DNA of 64,000 bases from Pseudobythopirellula maris (GCF_007859945.1 NZ_SJPQ01000004.1:434001-498000); one strand, 5' to 3'. Counted from the first letter of the stretch, positions 9,117 through 19,522 are shown. The notes: generated by a model not told the origin, from the letters alone. A program made the numbers and translations.

Positions 9117-9938
9117 ATGCCACTCTCCCGCGGCCCCGGCGCCGAAGCGCCCTCACGCTCGCGCCCGTTGCTCGCTACGCCGATCGCCCTGCTAGCCGCC
9201 GCGGTGGTGTTTGCCGCGCTGCTCGCCGCGGCGCCGGAAGCGCTCGCCCAGCCCGGCGCCGACGCCGTGGCCGCCGAAGCGACGGCCGCCGCGACCGAGC
9301 CGCCGCGCACGAGCTACCTTTCTTGGGCGTTCAAGTCGCTGGGCATCGGTTACAGCCTGGTCTTCTTGGCCCTCTCGTTCACGCTCGTCTCGCTGCTCGT
9401 GATGAACGCGCTCAAGGCGAGCCGCGGCAACCTGGCGCCGCCCGACCTGGTCGAGGCGTTCGAGTCGCACCTCGACGCCAAGCGCTACACCGAGGCGTAC
9501 GAGCTGGCCAACACCGACGAGTCGTTCCTCGGCAAGGTCTTGGCCGCCGGGCTCGGCAAGCTCTCGGGCGGCGGCGACTACAACCAGGCGATCGAGGCGA
9601 TGCAGGAGGTCGGCGAGCAGGAGAACATGCGGCTCGAGCACCGCTTGGGCTACATGGCGCTGATCGGCTCGATCAGCCCGATGATCGGCCTGCTGGGAAC
9701 GGTGCAGGGCATGATCGGATCGTTCAACGTGATCGCCACGTCGCCCACCACCCCCAAGCCGAGCGCACTGGCCGAGGGCATCTCGACCGCGCTGTTCACC
9801 ACGCTCGTGGGGCTGGCGATCGCGATCCCGGCGATCGCGATCTACAACGTGCTGCGCAACCGCATCGCCCAACTGGTGCTGGAGATCGGGATCACGAGCG
9901 AGGGGCTCATGAGCCGTTTCCAGAAGGTGGGGAAGTAA
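9117..9938 (+). CDS. exbB: MotA/TolQ/ExbB proton-channel family protein
   Basis: 273 residues from ATG at 9117, preceded by AAGGA; an upstream in-frame start at 9066 would only add residues without a ribosome site. A signal peptide or first helix (LLATPIALLAAAVVFAALLAA) is followed by the ExbB membrane core: one helix near residue 70-90 (SLVFLALSFTLVSLLVMNAL) and two more around GYMALIGSISPMIGLLGTVQGMI and TALFTTLVGLAIAIPAIAIY. GLLGTVQGMIGSF is the conserved ion-path segment of the family. With ExbD it uses the proton gradient to energise envelope transport. Two exbD genes follow directly. Confidence 0.93.
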   Translation: MPLSRGPGAEAPSRSRPLLATPIALLAAAVVFAALLAAAPEALAQPGADAVAAEATAAATEPPRTSYLSWAFKSLGIGYSLVFLALSFTLVSLLVMNALKASRGNLAPPDLVEAFESHLDAKRYTEAYELANTDESFLGKVLAAGLGKLSGGGDYNQAIEAMQEVGEQENMRLEHRLGYMALIGSISPMIGLLGTVQGMIGSFNVIATSPTTPKPSALAEGISTALFTTLVGLAIAIPAIAIYNVLRNRIAQLVLEIGITSEGLMSRFQKVGK

Positions 9939-9943
9939 TCCTA

Positions 9944-10093
9944 TTCCCTCCCCCTGGTGGGGAGGGCTAGTGAGGGGGGAAGCCCCTGGCGCACGGGCAA
10001 CATTGGAAAGTAAGGCAGCAGATGTTTCAAAAGCGGCAGCACCAGTACCCAGGGTTGCCCCCCTCCCCGCCCCTCCCCGCCAGGGGGAGGGAG
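9944..10093. repeat. G/C-tract inverted repeat between exbB and exbD
   Basis: Arms at about 9944-9990 and 10048-10093 are imperfect inverses built from CCCTCCCCCTGGTGGGGAGG and its complement. It begins 6 bases after the exbB stop and ends 6 bases before the exbD start. A second copy of the family lies at 24346-24441. No protein is encoded. Confidence 0.8.
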
Positions 10094-10099
10094 TAAACC

Positions 10100-10573
10100 A
10101 TGCGATTCAACCGCAAAACCTACGCCGGCGTCGTCGAGGGGGACATGACCCCGATGATCGACATGACGTTCCAGCTGATCGCGTTCTTCATGGTGCTGAT
10201 CAACTTCTCCGACACGGAGCAGGACCAACGCGTGAACCTCCCCTCCAGCGAGTTGGCCAAGCCGCCCGAGACCGCCTACGTCGAGCCGATCACGATCCAG
10301 ATGACCGCCGACGAGACGATCTTGTTCGGCAGCCGCGAGTTGGGCTCCGGCGAGGCGGGCATCGAGGAGCTGGCGGTCGACCTGAAACGCGAGGCGCGGC
10401 TGCTGCGAGCCTACGGCAAGGTGGGGCTGGCGGAGGTCACCGTGGTGATCCGCGCCGACCACAACGCCCGCACGGGACGGGTGCAGGAGATCATCCAGGC
10501 GTGCCAAGAGGCCGACTTCGAGACCTTCGCGTTGCGTGGTCGCCAGAGCGACGTGACGACGCTGTACGAGTGA
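10100..10573 (+). CDS. exbD: ExbD/TolR biopolymer transport protein (first copy)
   Basis: 157 residues. A short cytoplasmic N-terminus leads into the single helix with the family signature MTPMIDMTFQLIAFFMVLI (about residues 16-34); Asp20 is the proton-carrying residue. The rest is the periplasmic ExbD domain. The ATG lies directly after the repeat at 9944-10093. Spacing to the second exbD is 50 bp. Two adjacent ExbD paralogues are usual in planctomycete ExbB operons and suggest a heteromeric motor. Confidence 0.93.
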   Translation: MRFNRKTYAGVVEGDMTPMIDMTFQLIAFFMVLINFSDTEQDQRVNLPSSELAKPPETAYVEPITIQMTADETILFGSRELGSGEAGIEELAVDLKREARLLRAYGKVGLAEVTVVIRADHNARTGRVQEIIQACQEADFETFALRGRQSDVTTLYE

Positions 10574-10623
10574 CAACGTATTCTCTCCCCCTTAATTGAC
10601 CTTTCACCTCTAGCCTCGCTTCG

Positions 10624-11109
10624 ATGAAGATCCGCCACAGCGATCATCGCGACAAGATCGAGCTGCAGATGACGCCGATGATCGACATCGTGTTTCAACT
10701 GCTGATCTTCTTCATCATGACGTTCAAGATCGTGCTGCCCGAGGGCGACTTCAACGTGCGGATGCCGCTCGCCGCTTCCGAGTCGCCGGCCCCGCCGAGC
10801 GAAACCCCCACGCTGCGGCTGGAGATGACGGCCGACGGCGAAGGCAAGCTCGTCGAGTTGCGTCTCGGCGACTTGGTGTTCACCGGCGAGGACCGCTTCG
10901 CCAAGCTCCACGCCCACGTCCGCTCGCTGGTGGGCGACGCCGGCGGCCCCGGCGTGGCGACCGACCAGGAGGTCGACATCGACGCCGACTACGGCTTGCG
11001 CTACGACTACGTGATGCGGGCCATCACGGCGCTCACCGGCTACATCGAGAACGGCCAGCGGCACCAGCTGATCGAACGCGTGCGGCTCACGCCACCCGAC
11101 GAGGCGTGA
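10624..11109 (+). CDS. exbD: ExbD/TolR biopolymer transport protein (second copy)
   Basis: 161 residues, same architecture as the preceding gene: N-terminal MTPMIDIVFQLLIFFIMTF helix (about residues 16-34) with the conserved Asp20, then a periplasmic domain that is more acidic and has a proline-rich linker (SPAPPSETPTL). It differs clearly from the first copy outside the helix, so it is an old paralogue and not a recent duplication. Together with ExbB it should form an inner-membrane proton-driven motor acting on the periplasmic TPR partners encoded upstream. Confidence 0.93.
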   Translation: MKIRHSDHRDKIELQMTPMIDIVFQLLIFFIMTFKIVLPEGDFNVRMPLAASESPAPPSETPTLRLEMTADGEGKLVELRLGDLVFTGEDRFAKLHAHVRSLVGDAGGPGVATDQEVDIDADYGLRYDYVMRAITALTGYIENGQRHQLIERVRLTPPDEA

Positions 11110-11180
11110 GCGGGGCGACCGCAGGCGGCGCCGGCCGCGCTCCTAGCGTCGCGGCGGCGGCTCGGCCAAGATAGACCGGC

Positions 11181-12002
11181 ATGGAGCCCACGCCCCGCAA
11201 CAGCCCGCCGCAGCCGCCCCCCCGGGGCGACGAACCGCCGACCACGCAGCAGACGGTCCAGCGGCTGATGGACCAGTACGCCGAGATCGCCCGGCTCGCC
11301 GGCGGCCTGGCGCACGAGATCAAGAACCCGCTCTCGACGATCCGGCTGAACATGCAGCTGCTGGCCGAGGACCTGCTTCCTGACGGCTGGGACGAGAACG
11401 ACGAGGACGCCCGGCCCCTCTCGCCCGCCGAGCTGCGCGCTCGCAAGCGGATCGAGGCGGTGCAGCGCGAGTGCGCCCGGCTGCACGACCTGCTCGACGA
11501 CTTTTTGGTCTACGCCAAGACACGGCGGCTGACGCTCGAGCCGCGCGACCTGAACGTCGAGATCGCCGACACGCTCGACTTCTTCGAGCCGGAGTGCGAG
11601 GCCGCCGGGATCGAGATCGTGCCCTATCTCGAGGCCGACCTGCCGGGCGTGATGCTCGACCGCGAGGCGTTCCGCGGCGCCCTGATGAACCTGCTGATCA
11701 ACGCCAAGCAGGCGATGCAGGATGGCGGGCAGATCGTCGTGCAGACCCGCTCGCACGGCTCGGCCGTGTCGGTCTACCTCACCGACACCGGCTCGGGCAT
11801 GGACGACGCCACGGCGGGCCGCATGTTCGAGGCTTTTTACTCCACCAAATCGGGCGGTTCGGGCCTGGGGCTGCCGACCACGCTCAAGCTGATCGAGGCC
11901 CACGGCGGCACGATCGCCGTCCAGAGCGAACTGGGCCGCGGCACACGGTTCACAATCGAGCTGCCGGCCGTGGCCCGCCTGGCGGCGGATGGGAGGGGCT
12001 AG
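11181..12002 (+). CDS. soluble sensor histidine kinase
   Basis: 273 residues without membrane segment. The H-box GGLAHEIKNPLSTIRLNMQ places the phospho-accepting His at residue 45. The ATPase part has the N-box (NLLINAKQAM), G1 (DTGSGM), F-box-like FEAFYSTK and G2 (GGSGLGLPTT). No PAS, GAF or HAMP sensor is present; only about 25 proline-rich residues precede the dimerisation helix, so signal input must come from a partner. The cognate regulator is the next gene. The stop codon TAG falls on the edge of the inverted repeat at 11999-12082. Co-location with the ExbB/ExbD genes suggests it monitors or serves that system. Confidence 0.92.
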   Translation: MEPTPRNSPPQPPPRGDEPPTTQQTVQRLMDQYAEIARLAGGLAHEIKNPLSTIRLNMQLLAEDLLPDGWDENDEDARPLSPAELRARKRIEAVQRECARLHDLLDDFLVYAKTRRLTLEPRDLNVEIADTLDFFEPECEAAGIEIVPYLEADLPGVMLDREAFRGALMNLLINAKQAMQDGGQIVVQTRSHGSAVSVYLTDTGSGMDDATAGRMFEAFYSTKSGGSGLGLPTTLKLIEAHGGTIAVQSELGRGTRFTIELPAVARLAADGRG

Positions 12003-12082
12003 GGGTTAGGGACTAGGGGTTAGGGACTAGAGGCGGACGACCTCCGGTCGTAGCTAGCCCCTAGCCCCTAGCCCCTAATCCC
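11999..12082. repeat. CTAGGGGTTAGGGA inverted repeat
   Basis: Left arm 11999-12030 is CTAGGGGTTAGGGACTAGGG-like; right arm about 12050-12082 is the inverse (CTAGCCCCTAGCCCCTAAT). Within each arm an 8-16 base unit is itself repeated. The element supplies the TAG stop of the kinase gene and ends 15 bases before the regulator gene, so it can fold in the mRNA between the two cistrons. Confidence 0.8.
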
Positions 12083-12097
12083 TCATAATTCCCTCCT

Positions 12098-13516
<1,419 letters not shown>

Positions 13517-13520
13517 ACGA

Positions 13521-13748
13521 ACCACGGATTGCACGGATGGGCACGGATAGAAAGAAGGACGGTAGCCACGAAAAGGCACAATAGAGCACGAAGAAAAAAG
13601 AAGTGATGGGCGCCGACGACTTTGGCTCCGTTCCCAACTCCTTCTAAGAAGAACCGGTACGCAGCCTCCGTTCGGCCGTCGTCTATCGTGCCTTTTTGTG
13701 CCTTTTCGTGGCTATCTCCAATCCGTGCCCATCCGTGAAATCCGTGGT
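13521..13748. repeat. long inverted repeat, CCACGGAT family, with inner arms
   Basis: Outer arms: ACCACGGATTGCACGGATGG at 13521 and the inverse ending ATCCGTGGT at 13748. Inside lies a second inverted pair, AGCCACGAAAAGGCACAATA near 13562 and TGTGCCTTTTCGTGGCT near 13697-13713, around a short unique centre. The outer arms match the three palindromes at 59324, 60000 and 60686. It fills the space between the regulator and mutL and contains no supported gene. Confidence 0.85.
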
Positions 13749-13781
13749 TAAAACGAAGCGCAGAAGAACAAGGAAGCTCGA

Positions 13782-15764
13782 ATGCCCGTGATCCGTCCCC
13801 TGCCGACCGCCGTCGTCAACCAGATCGCCGCCGGCGAGGTGGTCGAGCGTCCGGCGTCGGTGGTGAAGGAGCTGATGGAGAACGCCGTGGACGCCGGGGC
13901 CACGCGCGTCGACGTGGCGATCGAGCGTGGCGGGGCCGACCTCGTGCGGGTCAGCGACAACGGCCGCGGCGTGGCGCCCGACGAATTGCTCTTGGCCGTC
14001 ACCAACCACGCCACCAGCAAGATCGCCTCGGCCGACGAGTTGTTCCGCGTCGGCACGCTCGGTTTCCGCGGCGAGGCGCTCGCTTCGATCTCGGCGATCA
14101 GCCGCTTCCTGCTGCGCAGCCGCCAGGAGGGCGCCGCCGAGGGCGCCGAGCTGGCGGTGCTCGGCGGCTCGGTCGGCGAGGTCGCCCCGGCCGGCTGCCC
14201 GGTGGGGACCACCATCGAGGTGCGCGATCTGTTCTTCAACACGCCCGTGCGGCAGAAGTTCCTGAAGACGCCCCAGACCGAGATCGGCCACGTCACCGAA
14301 ACGTTCACCCGGGTCGCCCTGGCGGCGCCGTCGGTCCACTTCACGTTGTCGCACAACGGACGCACGCTGCACGATTTGCCGCCCTGCGGCGGGCAAGGTC
14401 GCCAGGACGAGCTGACGGGCTGGCGCGAGAGGATCGCCGCTCTGTTCGGCGACGACTTGGCCGCCGGCCTGATCGAGGTGGCCAGCGACGAGCCGCTCGA
14501 GGAGCAGCAAGACAGCGGCCCGGCCGGCTCGGTGCGGCTCAGCGGCTTTGTCGCCCACCCGTCGCACAGCCGGGCGAACAACCGCTTGCAGTACTTGCTG
14601 CTCAACGGCCGGGCGATCCGCGACCGGGCGCTGCAGCACGCCCTGGGCGAGGCGTACCGCGGGCTGATGATCACCGGACGGTCGCCGATCTGCTTCCTGC
14701 GGCTCGAGATGCCGCCGCACCTGGTCGATGTGAACGTCCACCCGACGAAGCTCGAGGTGCGGTTCGTCGATTCGGGCCGGCTCTACAGCCAGCTGCTCGG
14801 CACGCTGCGCAGCAAGTTTCTGGCGAGCGACCTGCGTTCGCTTGGCCAGCAAGGCGCCGAGCCGCGCGACGGCGACGAGGCGGCCGAGGCGGCCGCCGGC
14901 GAGGGCGACCTGGTCGGCTGGGCCAAGAGCCGGCTGTCGCAGCGACGTTTTGACGGGCCGCACGGCGACGCTCCTGCCTCCGCTGGCCGCTCGGGCGGCG
15001 CGGCGCCGTTCAAGGCGTTCCCCGCCGACCGCACGCCGGTGGGCGAGCCGCTCGCCCTCAGGCGGTTCACGCCCGATCCCGACCGCACGGGCGCCGCCAT
15101 GGGCGTCGCCGCCACTGATCCACGGTCGGAGCAGGCCGCCGAGTACGCCACTGAGTACACAACGCCGTCCGAGCCTCTCGCAGTCGCCGGCAAGGCGATG
15201 CAGCTGCACAATCGCTACCTGGTGGTCGAGACCGAGAGCGGCATGGAGGTGATCGACCAGCACGCGCTGCACGAGCGGGTGCTCTACGAGCAGATCCGAC
15301 CGCGGGCGCTGGCCGGCGGGCTCGAGAAGCAGAAGTTGCTGGTCCCCGAGCCGGTCGACCTCACCGCCGAAGAGGCGGCCGCCGTGCTCGAGAACCGCGA
15401 GCTGCTCGGGCGGCTCGGCATCGACGTCTCGCCGTTCGGCGGCGAGACGGTCCTCGTCGAGAGCTGCCCGGCGATGCTCAGGCGGTTGCGTCCCGAGGAG
15501 ACGCTGCGCGGCTTGGTCGAGAAACTGCTCGCCTCGGGCGAGGCGCCCGACGGCGTGACGGAACGCGACATCGTCGACGAGCTCTTGCACTCGATGAGCT
15601 GCAAGGCGGCCGTGAAGTACGGCGACCCCCTCACCGACGAGGAGATCGCCGCGCTGCTGGCCGCCCGGCCGGGGACCGAGAACCACCACCACTGCCCCCA
15701 CGGCCGGGCGACCTCGCTCGAGTTTAGCTGCGACGAGCTCGACCGCCGGTTCGATCGGGTTTGA
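13782..15764 (+). CDS. mutL: DNA mismatch repair protein MutL
   Basis: 660 residues. The N-terminal GHKL ATPase has its diagnostic segments: KELMENAVDAGA (29-40, with catalytic Glu30), DNGRG (59-63), TNHATSK (74-80) and GFRGEAL (94-100). The C-terminal domain carries the endonuclease metal motif DQHALHERVLYE near residue 492, SCKAAVKYG, and CPHGR at 638-642, so this is a nicking MutL as in bacteria without MutH. It links MutS mismatch recognition to strand incision. The middle linker is low complexity. It is the first gene after the long repeat at 13521 and is followed 156 bp later by aroDE. Confidence 0.97.
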   Translation: MPVIRPLPTAVVNQIAAGEVVERPASVVKELMENAVDAGATRVDVAIERGGADLVRVSDNGRGVAPDELLLAVTNHATSKIASADELFRVGTLGFRGEALASISAISRFLLRSRQEGAAEGAELAVLGGSVGEVAPAGCPVGTTIEVRDLFFNTPVRQKFLKTPQTEIGHVTETFTRVALAAPSVHFTLSHNGRTLHDLPPCGGQGRQDELTGWRERIAALFGDDLAAGLIEVASDEPLEEQQDSGPAGSVRLSGFVAHPSHSRANNRLQYLLLNGRAIRDRALQHALGEAYRGLMITGRSPICFLRLEMPPHLVDVNVHPTKLEVRFVDSGRLYSQLLGTLRSKFLASDLRSLGQQGAEPRDGDEAAEAAAGEGDLVGWAKSRLSQRRFDGPHGDAPASAGRSGGAAPFKAFPADRTPVGEPLALRRFTPDPDRTGAAMGVAATDPRSEQAAEYATEYTTPSEPLAVAGKAMQLHNRYLVVETESGMEVIDQHALHERVLYEQIRPRALAGGLEKQKLLVPEPVDLTAEEAAAVLENRELLGRLGIDVSPFGGETVLVESCPAMLRRLRPEETLRGLVEKLLASGEAPDGVTERDIVDELLHSMSCKAAVKYGDPLTDEEIAALLAARPGTENHHHCPHGRATSLEFSCDELDRRFDRV

Positions 15765-15920
15765 CGGGAGAGGTGAAAGGTCCGTGGTGGGAGGCCGGGG
15801 GTGACGGCGGAGCCCTTTGCCATCGGCCCTGGCTTGAGACACAATATTAGATTCGCCCTCGCGGCCCCGCTCTGCTCGAGCATTCCCTGACCTCTCGCCT
15901 CCGACCTCTCTCCTTCCTCT

Positions 15921-17420
15921 ATGATTTGCGTAAGCATCGGCCGCAGCCGGCACAAGCACATGCTCGCCGAACACCGCCACCTGGTCGACCAGGGGGCGCA
16001 GCTGGTGGAGTTGCGGCTCGATTATCTGAGCACGCGGGTGAACATCGCGAGGCTGCTGGCCGACCGGCCTTGCCCGGTGATCGTCACCTGCCGTCGCGAG
16101 GCGGACGGCGGCAAGTACACCGGCACCGAGGAGCACCGGCTCACGCTGCTCAGAGAGGCGATCGTCGCGGGTGTGGAGTACATCGACCTGGAGGACGACA
16201 TCGCCTCGCAGGTGCCGCGGTTCGGCAAGACCAAGCGGATCATCAGCCACCACAACTTCCGCAACACGCCGGAGAACCTCGACGAGCTGCACGCCGAGCT
16301 CGCGGGGCTCGACGCCGACATCGTGAAGATCGCCACGATGGCGCAGAAGACGCGCGACAACACGCGGGTGCTCGAGCTGATCAAGAAGCACGACAAGCCC
16401 ACGGTGGCGATGTGCATGGGCGACATCGGCACGCCGTCGCGGATCCTCGGCGCCAAGTTCGGGGCGCCCTTCACGTACGCCACGTTCCACCACGAGCGCG
16501 CCCTGGCGCCCGGTCAGCTGAGCTTCCAGCAGATGACCGAGATCTTCCACTACGAGAAGATCAACGCCGACACGGATCTGTACGGCGTGATTGCCGACCC
16601 GGTAGGCCACAGCCTCAGCCCGTTGATCCACAACGCCCAGCTGCGGGAGCACGACCTCAACTCGGTCTACTTGCCGTTCCGCGTGCCGGTCGACTCGTTG
16701 GCCGATTTCGTCGAGGACGTGCCGCGGCTGGGGATCAAGGGCCTGAGCGTGACGATCCCGCACAAGGAGGCGATCGCCCGCCACCTGACGAAGGTCGACC
16801 CGGCGGCCAAGGGGATCGGGGCGGTCAACACGGTCGTTTTCCGTGACGGTCAGGTGATCGGCTACAACACCGATTACAAGGGGGCGATGGACTGTCTCGA
16901 GAAGGTGCTCGGGCACGACTCGGCCGAGAAGCCCGACGCCCCCAGCCCGCTCGCCGGACGGCGCGCGCTGGTGCTCGGCGCGGGCGGCGCCGGGCGAGCG
17001 GTGGTGTACGGCCTGAAGAAACGCGGCGCGGCGATCACGATCGCCAGCCGCACGAAGGCCCGCTCCGAGAAGCTCGCCAAGGAGTTCGAGTGCCGTGCGG
17101 TCGACTGGAACGCCCGCCACAACGCCGCCCCCGAGGTGCTCGTGAACTGCTCGCCGATCGGCATGCACCCGAACGTCGACGAGACGCCCTTCAGCAAGGC
17201 TTACCTCAGGCCCGGCATGATCGTGTTCGACACGGTCTACAACCCGGAGTCGACCTTGCTCGTGAAGGAGGCCCGCGAGCACGGCTGCCGCGTGGCGACC
17301 GGCGTCGAGATGTTCGTCAACCAGGCGGCTTTGCAGTACAAGCTCTTCACCGGCCAGGAGGCCTCGAAAGAGCTGATGCGCGACACGATCAAGCGGGCGA
17401 TCGGCCCCGTGAAGTTCTAG
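15921..17420 (+). CDS. aroDE: bifunctional 3-dehydroquinate dehydratase / shikimate dehydrogenase
   Basis: 499 residues joining two shikimate-pathway enzymes. Residues 1 to about 215 are a type I dehydroquinase: Schiff-base Lys136 in IVKIATM and the general-base His in ISHHNF (108-113). Residues from about 219 on are shikimate dehydrogenase: IADPVGHSLSPLIH, catalytic Lys282 in VTIPHKE, the substrate Asp in YNTDYKGA, and an NADP-binding loop VLGAGGAGRAV. The chain catalyses steps three and four of chorismate synthesis. Such fusions are known in plants and some bacteria. The next gene encodes the following enzyme, shikimate kinase. The TAG stop lies in a 100-bp dispersed repeat. Confidence 0.97.
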   Translation: MICVSIGRSRHKHMLAEHRHLVDQGAQLVELRLDYLSTRVNIARLLADRPCPVIVTCRREADGGKYTGTEEHRLTLLREAIVAGVEYIDLEDDIASQVPRFGKTKRIISHHNFRNTPENLDELHAELAGLDADIVKIATMAQKTRDNTRVLELIKKHDKPTVAMCMGDIGTPSRILGAKFGAPFTYATFHHERALAPGQLSFQQMTEIFHYEKINADTDLYGVIADPVGHSLSPLIHNAQLREHDLNSVYLPFRVPVDSLADFVEDVPRLGIKGLSVTIPHKEAIARHLTKVDPAAKGIGAVNTVVFRDGQVIGYNTDYKGAMDCLEKVLGHDSAEKPDAPSPLAGRRALVLGAGGAGRAVVYGLKKRGAAITIASRTKARSEKLAKEFECRAVDWNARHNAAPEVLVNCSPIGMHPNVDETPFSKAYLRPGMIVFDTVYNPESTLLVKEAREHGCRVATGVEMFVNQAALQYKLFTGQEASKELMRDTIKRAIGPVKF

Positions 17421-17514
17421 AGCGCACTGCTGGTAGCCGTAGCGTCGTTTTCGCCTTGTCGACGCCGAATCACACCGCCACACACGCTACGCATCTGTGC
17501 GATTCGCACCAGGA
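17415..17514. repeat. 100-bp dispersed repeat, copy 1 (before aroK)
   Basis: Aligns without gaps to 41584-41683; I count 9 mismatches in 100 positions. It starts on the last codons of aroDE and ends at the putative ribosome site region of aroK. The ends are imperfect inverses (GTAGCCGTAGCG near the left, CACGCTACGCAT near the right; GCGCAC and GTGCGATTCGCAC outermost), so each copy can fold. Confidence 0.88.
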
Positions 17515-17532
17515 AGGACCAATGAACAAGCC

Positions 17533-18069
17533 ATGCCCGATTCCCCACCGCGTTTCTTCCTGACCGGCTACCGCGGCGTCGGCAAGACGTCGGTCGCCCG
17601 CGTCGCGGCCGAGCTCCTCGGCTGGTCTTGGGTCGACGCGGACGTGGAGGTCGAACGCGTGGCGGGTCGGTCGATCGCCGAGATCTTCGCCGCCGACGGC
17701 GAGCCGGGGTTCCGCGACGCCGAGGCCGCGGTTGTCGCCGAGCTCTGCGGCCGCGAGCGCTGCGTGGTCGCTTTGGGGGGCGGGGCGCTCCTTCGGCCGG
17801 CGACCAGTGAGCTGGTCCGCACGGCGGGGCCCGTGGTCTGGCTCACCGCCACGGCGGAGACGATCCACCACCGCCTGGGCGCCGACCCGACGACCGCCAC
17901 GCGGCGGCCGAAGCTGACCGACCGTGGCGGCTTGGCCGAGATCGAGCAGCTGCTCGCCGAGCGCGAGCCGCACTACCGCGAGTGTGCTACGCTTACGCTC
18001 GCGGCGGACGAGCTGAGCCCCGCCGAGCTGGCCGAGAGGATCGTGGCCGAGCTGGGGCTTGGCGGCTAA
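17533..18069 (+). CDS. aroK: shikimate kinase
   Basis: 178 residues from ATG at 17533. Walker A GYRGVGKTS (12-20), the shikimate-binding DADVEVE, GEPGFRDAEA, and the GGGALL loop are all present, as is the lid segment with TATRRPKL. It phosphorylates shikimate at O3. The previous gene makes its substrate. The ribosome site is ambiguous: AGGAAGG at 17511-17517 is 15 bases from this ATG but 4 bases from another ATG at 17522 that opens only 13 codons in a different frame. GTG at 17497 would add 12 residues and is inside the repeat, so it is less likely. Confidence 0.94.
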   Translation: MPDSPPRFFLTGYRGVGKTSVARVAAELLGWSWVDADVEVERVAGRSIAEIFAADGEPGFRDAEAAVVAELCGRERCVVALGGGALLRPATSELVRTAGPVVWLTATAETIHHRLGADPTTATRRPKLTDRGGLAEIEQLLAEREPHYRECATLTLAADELSPAELAERIVAELGLGG

Positions 18070-18127
18070 CCACTTCCGAAGGGTCGCCGGCACGCAACCT
18101 CGCCCAAGGACACCACAAGCGACTCGC

Positions 18128-19474
18128 ATGGATTGGCTCCTCACGATCCCGCTCGCCGTGCGCGTGGCGGTGGTGTTTTTTGCGGCGGCGTCGGTCGCGA
18201 CCCTGCTCAACGCGGCGACCTACGCCTGGGCGTGGCGGCCCCGACAATTCTCACCGTGGCAGGGCGAGGCCGAGGGCGTCGCCCCGCGCACTTGGGCCGA
18301 TCGGCTGCCGGTGATCGGCTGGCTGAGATTGCGTCGCGACGCCGCCGTCCTAGGCCGCGGCTATTGGGTGAGGCCGATGCTCGTCGAGGCGCTGTTCGGC
18401 GCGGCGCTCGCTTGGCTTTACGCCTTCGAGGTCGACGGGCTCGGATTGATCGTCGAGCAATCGCCCGCCGCCAGGCTCGACCCGGCGCCGCTCGCCTGGG
18501 CCACGCACGCCACGTTCGCGGCCCACGCCTTGCTGGCCTGCTTGATGTTAGTCGCCACACTGATCGACATCGACGACAAGATCATCCCCGACGAGGTGAC
18601 CGTCCCCGGCACGCTCTTGGGTTTGGTGCTGATGACCCTCGCGCCGCTCGCGCTGCCGCCCAACATCCAAGAAAGCGGCGCCCAACCGCCGGCGAGCGTC
18701 GAGCTGGCGACCGCCGTGGGGGCGCCGCTGCGCGGCATGGCGGGCGACCCGGTCCGGCTTGTACCGACGCACGTGGCGGCTCCGCGCGTGTGGCCCGAGG
18801 CTCTGGCCGGTTTTCCCCAGGGGAGCGGCTCGCTGCTGCTGGGGCTCGGCTGCTACTGGCTGTGGTGCTTCGCGCTCACGACGCGCATCTGGCGCGCCCG
18901 CGGCGGCGTGCTGCGTGGGCTCGGGGTGCTGCTGGTGCGGGTCGGCCGCGACCTGCGCAGCACGCCGCTGCGCGAGATCCTGATCGTCGGCTCGCTGCTG
19001 ATCGCGATGGCGTGGCGCGTCGGCGGCGGGGCGTGGCAGGGGCTGCTCACCGCGCTGGTGGGCATGGTTCTGAGCGGCGGGCTGGTGTGGCTCGTGCGAC
19101 TGATCGGATCGGCCGCCTTGGGCAAGGAGGCGATGGGCTTTGGCGACGTGACGCTGATGATGATGATCGGCGCGTTCCTCGGCTGGCAGGCGGGGCTGAT
19201 GATCTTCTTCCTCGCCCCGTTCGCGGGGCTGGTGATCGGCGTGATGCAGCTCGTGCTGCGCCGCGACGACGTGATCCCCTACGGCCCGTTCCTCTGCCTG
19301 GCGGCGGCGTTCGTTGTCGTGCGTTGGCCGCACTTGTGGGAGCGGACCGAGCCGCTTTTCGACGCCGGGCCGCTCGTGCCGGTTGTGCTGCTTGTCTGCC
19401 TCGTGATGCTAGGCGTGTTGCTCGCTCTTTGGCGTCAGGTGAAGGTGCGGCTGCTGGGAGTGAGCGAGGATTGA
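18128..19474 (+). CDS. prepilin peptidase-like aspartyl protease (A24 family), CxxC motifs lost
   Basis: 448 residues, about eight hydrophobic helices. The two catalytic aspartates of the A24 family are visible: LIDIDDKIIPDEV (Asp147/Asp149 region) and MGFGDVTLM (Asp340). The N-terminal part keeps the outline of the methylase region (LNAATYAWAW, LPVIGWLRLRRDA, VRPMLVEALFG) but without its four cysteines. It also has an unusual insert of about 150 residues between the aspartate motifs. It would cleave leader peptides of type IV or Tad pilins, or be a diverged relative. TadE/TadG-type genes lie 3.3 kb downstream. Start chosen at the ATG that follows the aroK stop by 58 bp. Confidence 0.85.
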   Translation: MDWLLTIPLAVRVAVVFFAAASVATLLNAATYAWAWRPRQFSPWQGEAEGVAPRTWADRLPVIGWLRLRRDAAVLGRGYWVRPMLVEALFGAALAWLYAFEVDGLGLIVEQSPAARLDPAPLAWATHATFAAHALLACLMLVATLIDIDDKIIPDEVTVPGTLLGLVLMTLAPLALPPNIQESGAQPPASVELATAVGAPLRGMAGDPVRLVPTHVAAPRVWPEALAGFPQGSGSLLLGLGCYWLWCFALTTRIWRARGGVLRGLGVLLVRVGRDLRSTPLREILIVGSLLIAMAWRVGGGAWQGLLTALVGMVLSGGLVWLVRLIGSAALGKEAMGFGDVTLMMMIGAFLGWQAGLMIFFLAPFAGLVIGVMQLVLRRDDVIPYGPFLCLAAAFVVVRWPHLWERTEPLFDAGPLVPVVLLVCLVMLGVLLALWRQVKVRLLGVSED

Positions 19475-19476
19475 GG

Positions 19477-19522
19477 GCGGCGTTTTTGACCACGCCTCCC
19501 GGCGACCGTGGGTCGCCGGCTA
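19477..19522. repeat. partial palindromic repeat, GGCGACCnTGGGTCGCC family
   Basis: Begins 2 bases after the stop of the prepilin-peptidase gene. The right part GGCGACCGTGGGTCGCCGG is itself a palindrome and matches the arm of the element at 57134-57200; the left part matches the centre of that element in opposite orientation. The rest of 19523-19709 shows nothing I can name. Confidence 0.7.

Noticed and set aside
13683-17483. Open frame of over 1200 codons on the minus strand opposite mutL and aroDE
   Set aside because: Shadow of two well-identified genes; its ends lie in repeats, and the peptide at one end (TDFTDGHG) comes from the palindrome.
17522-17563. 13-codon ORF before aroK (MNKPCPIPHRVSS) as an attenuator leader
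   Set aside because: No aromatic codon cluster and no alternative hairpin pair with a terminator was found; kept only as a side note on initiation.
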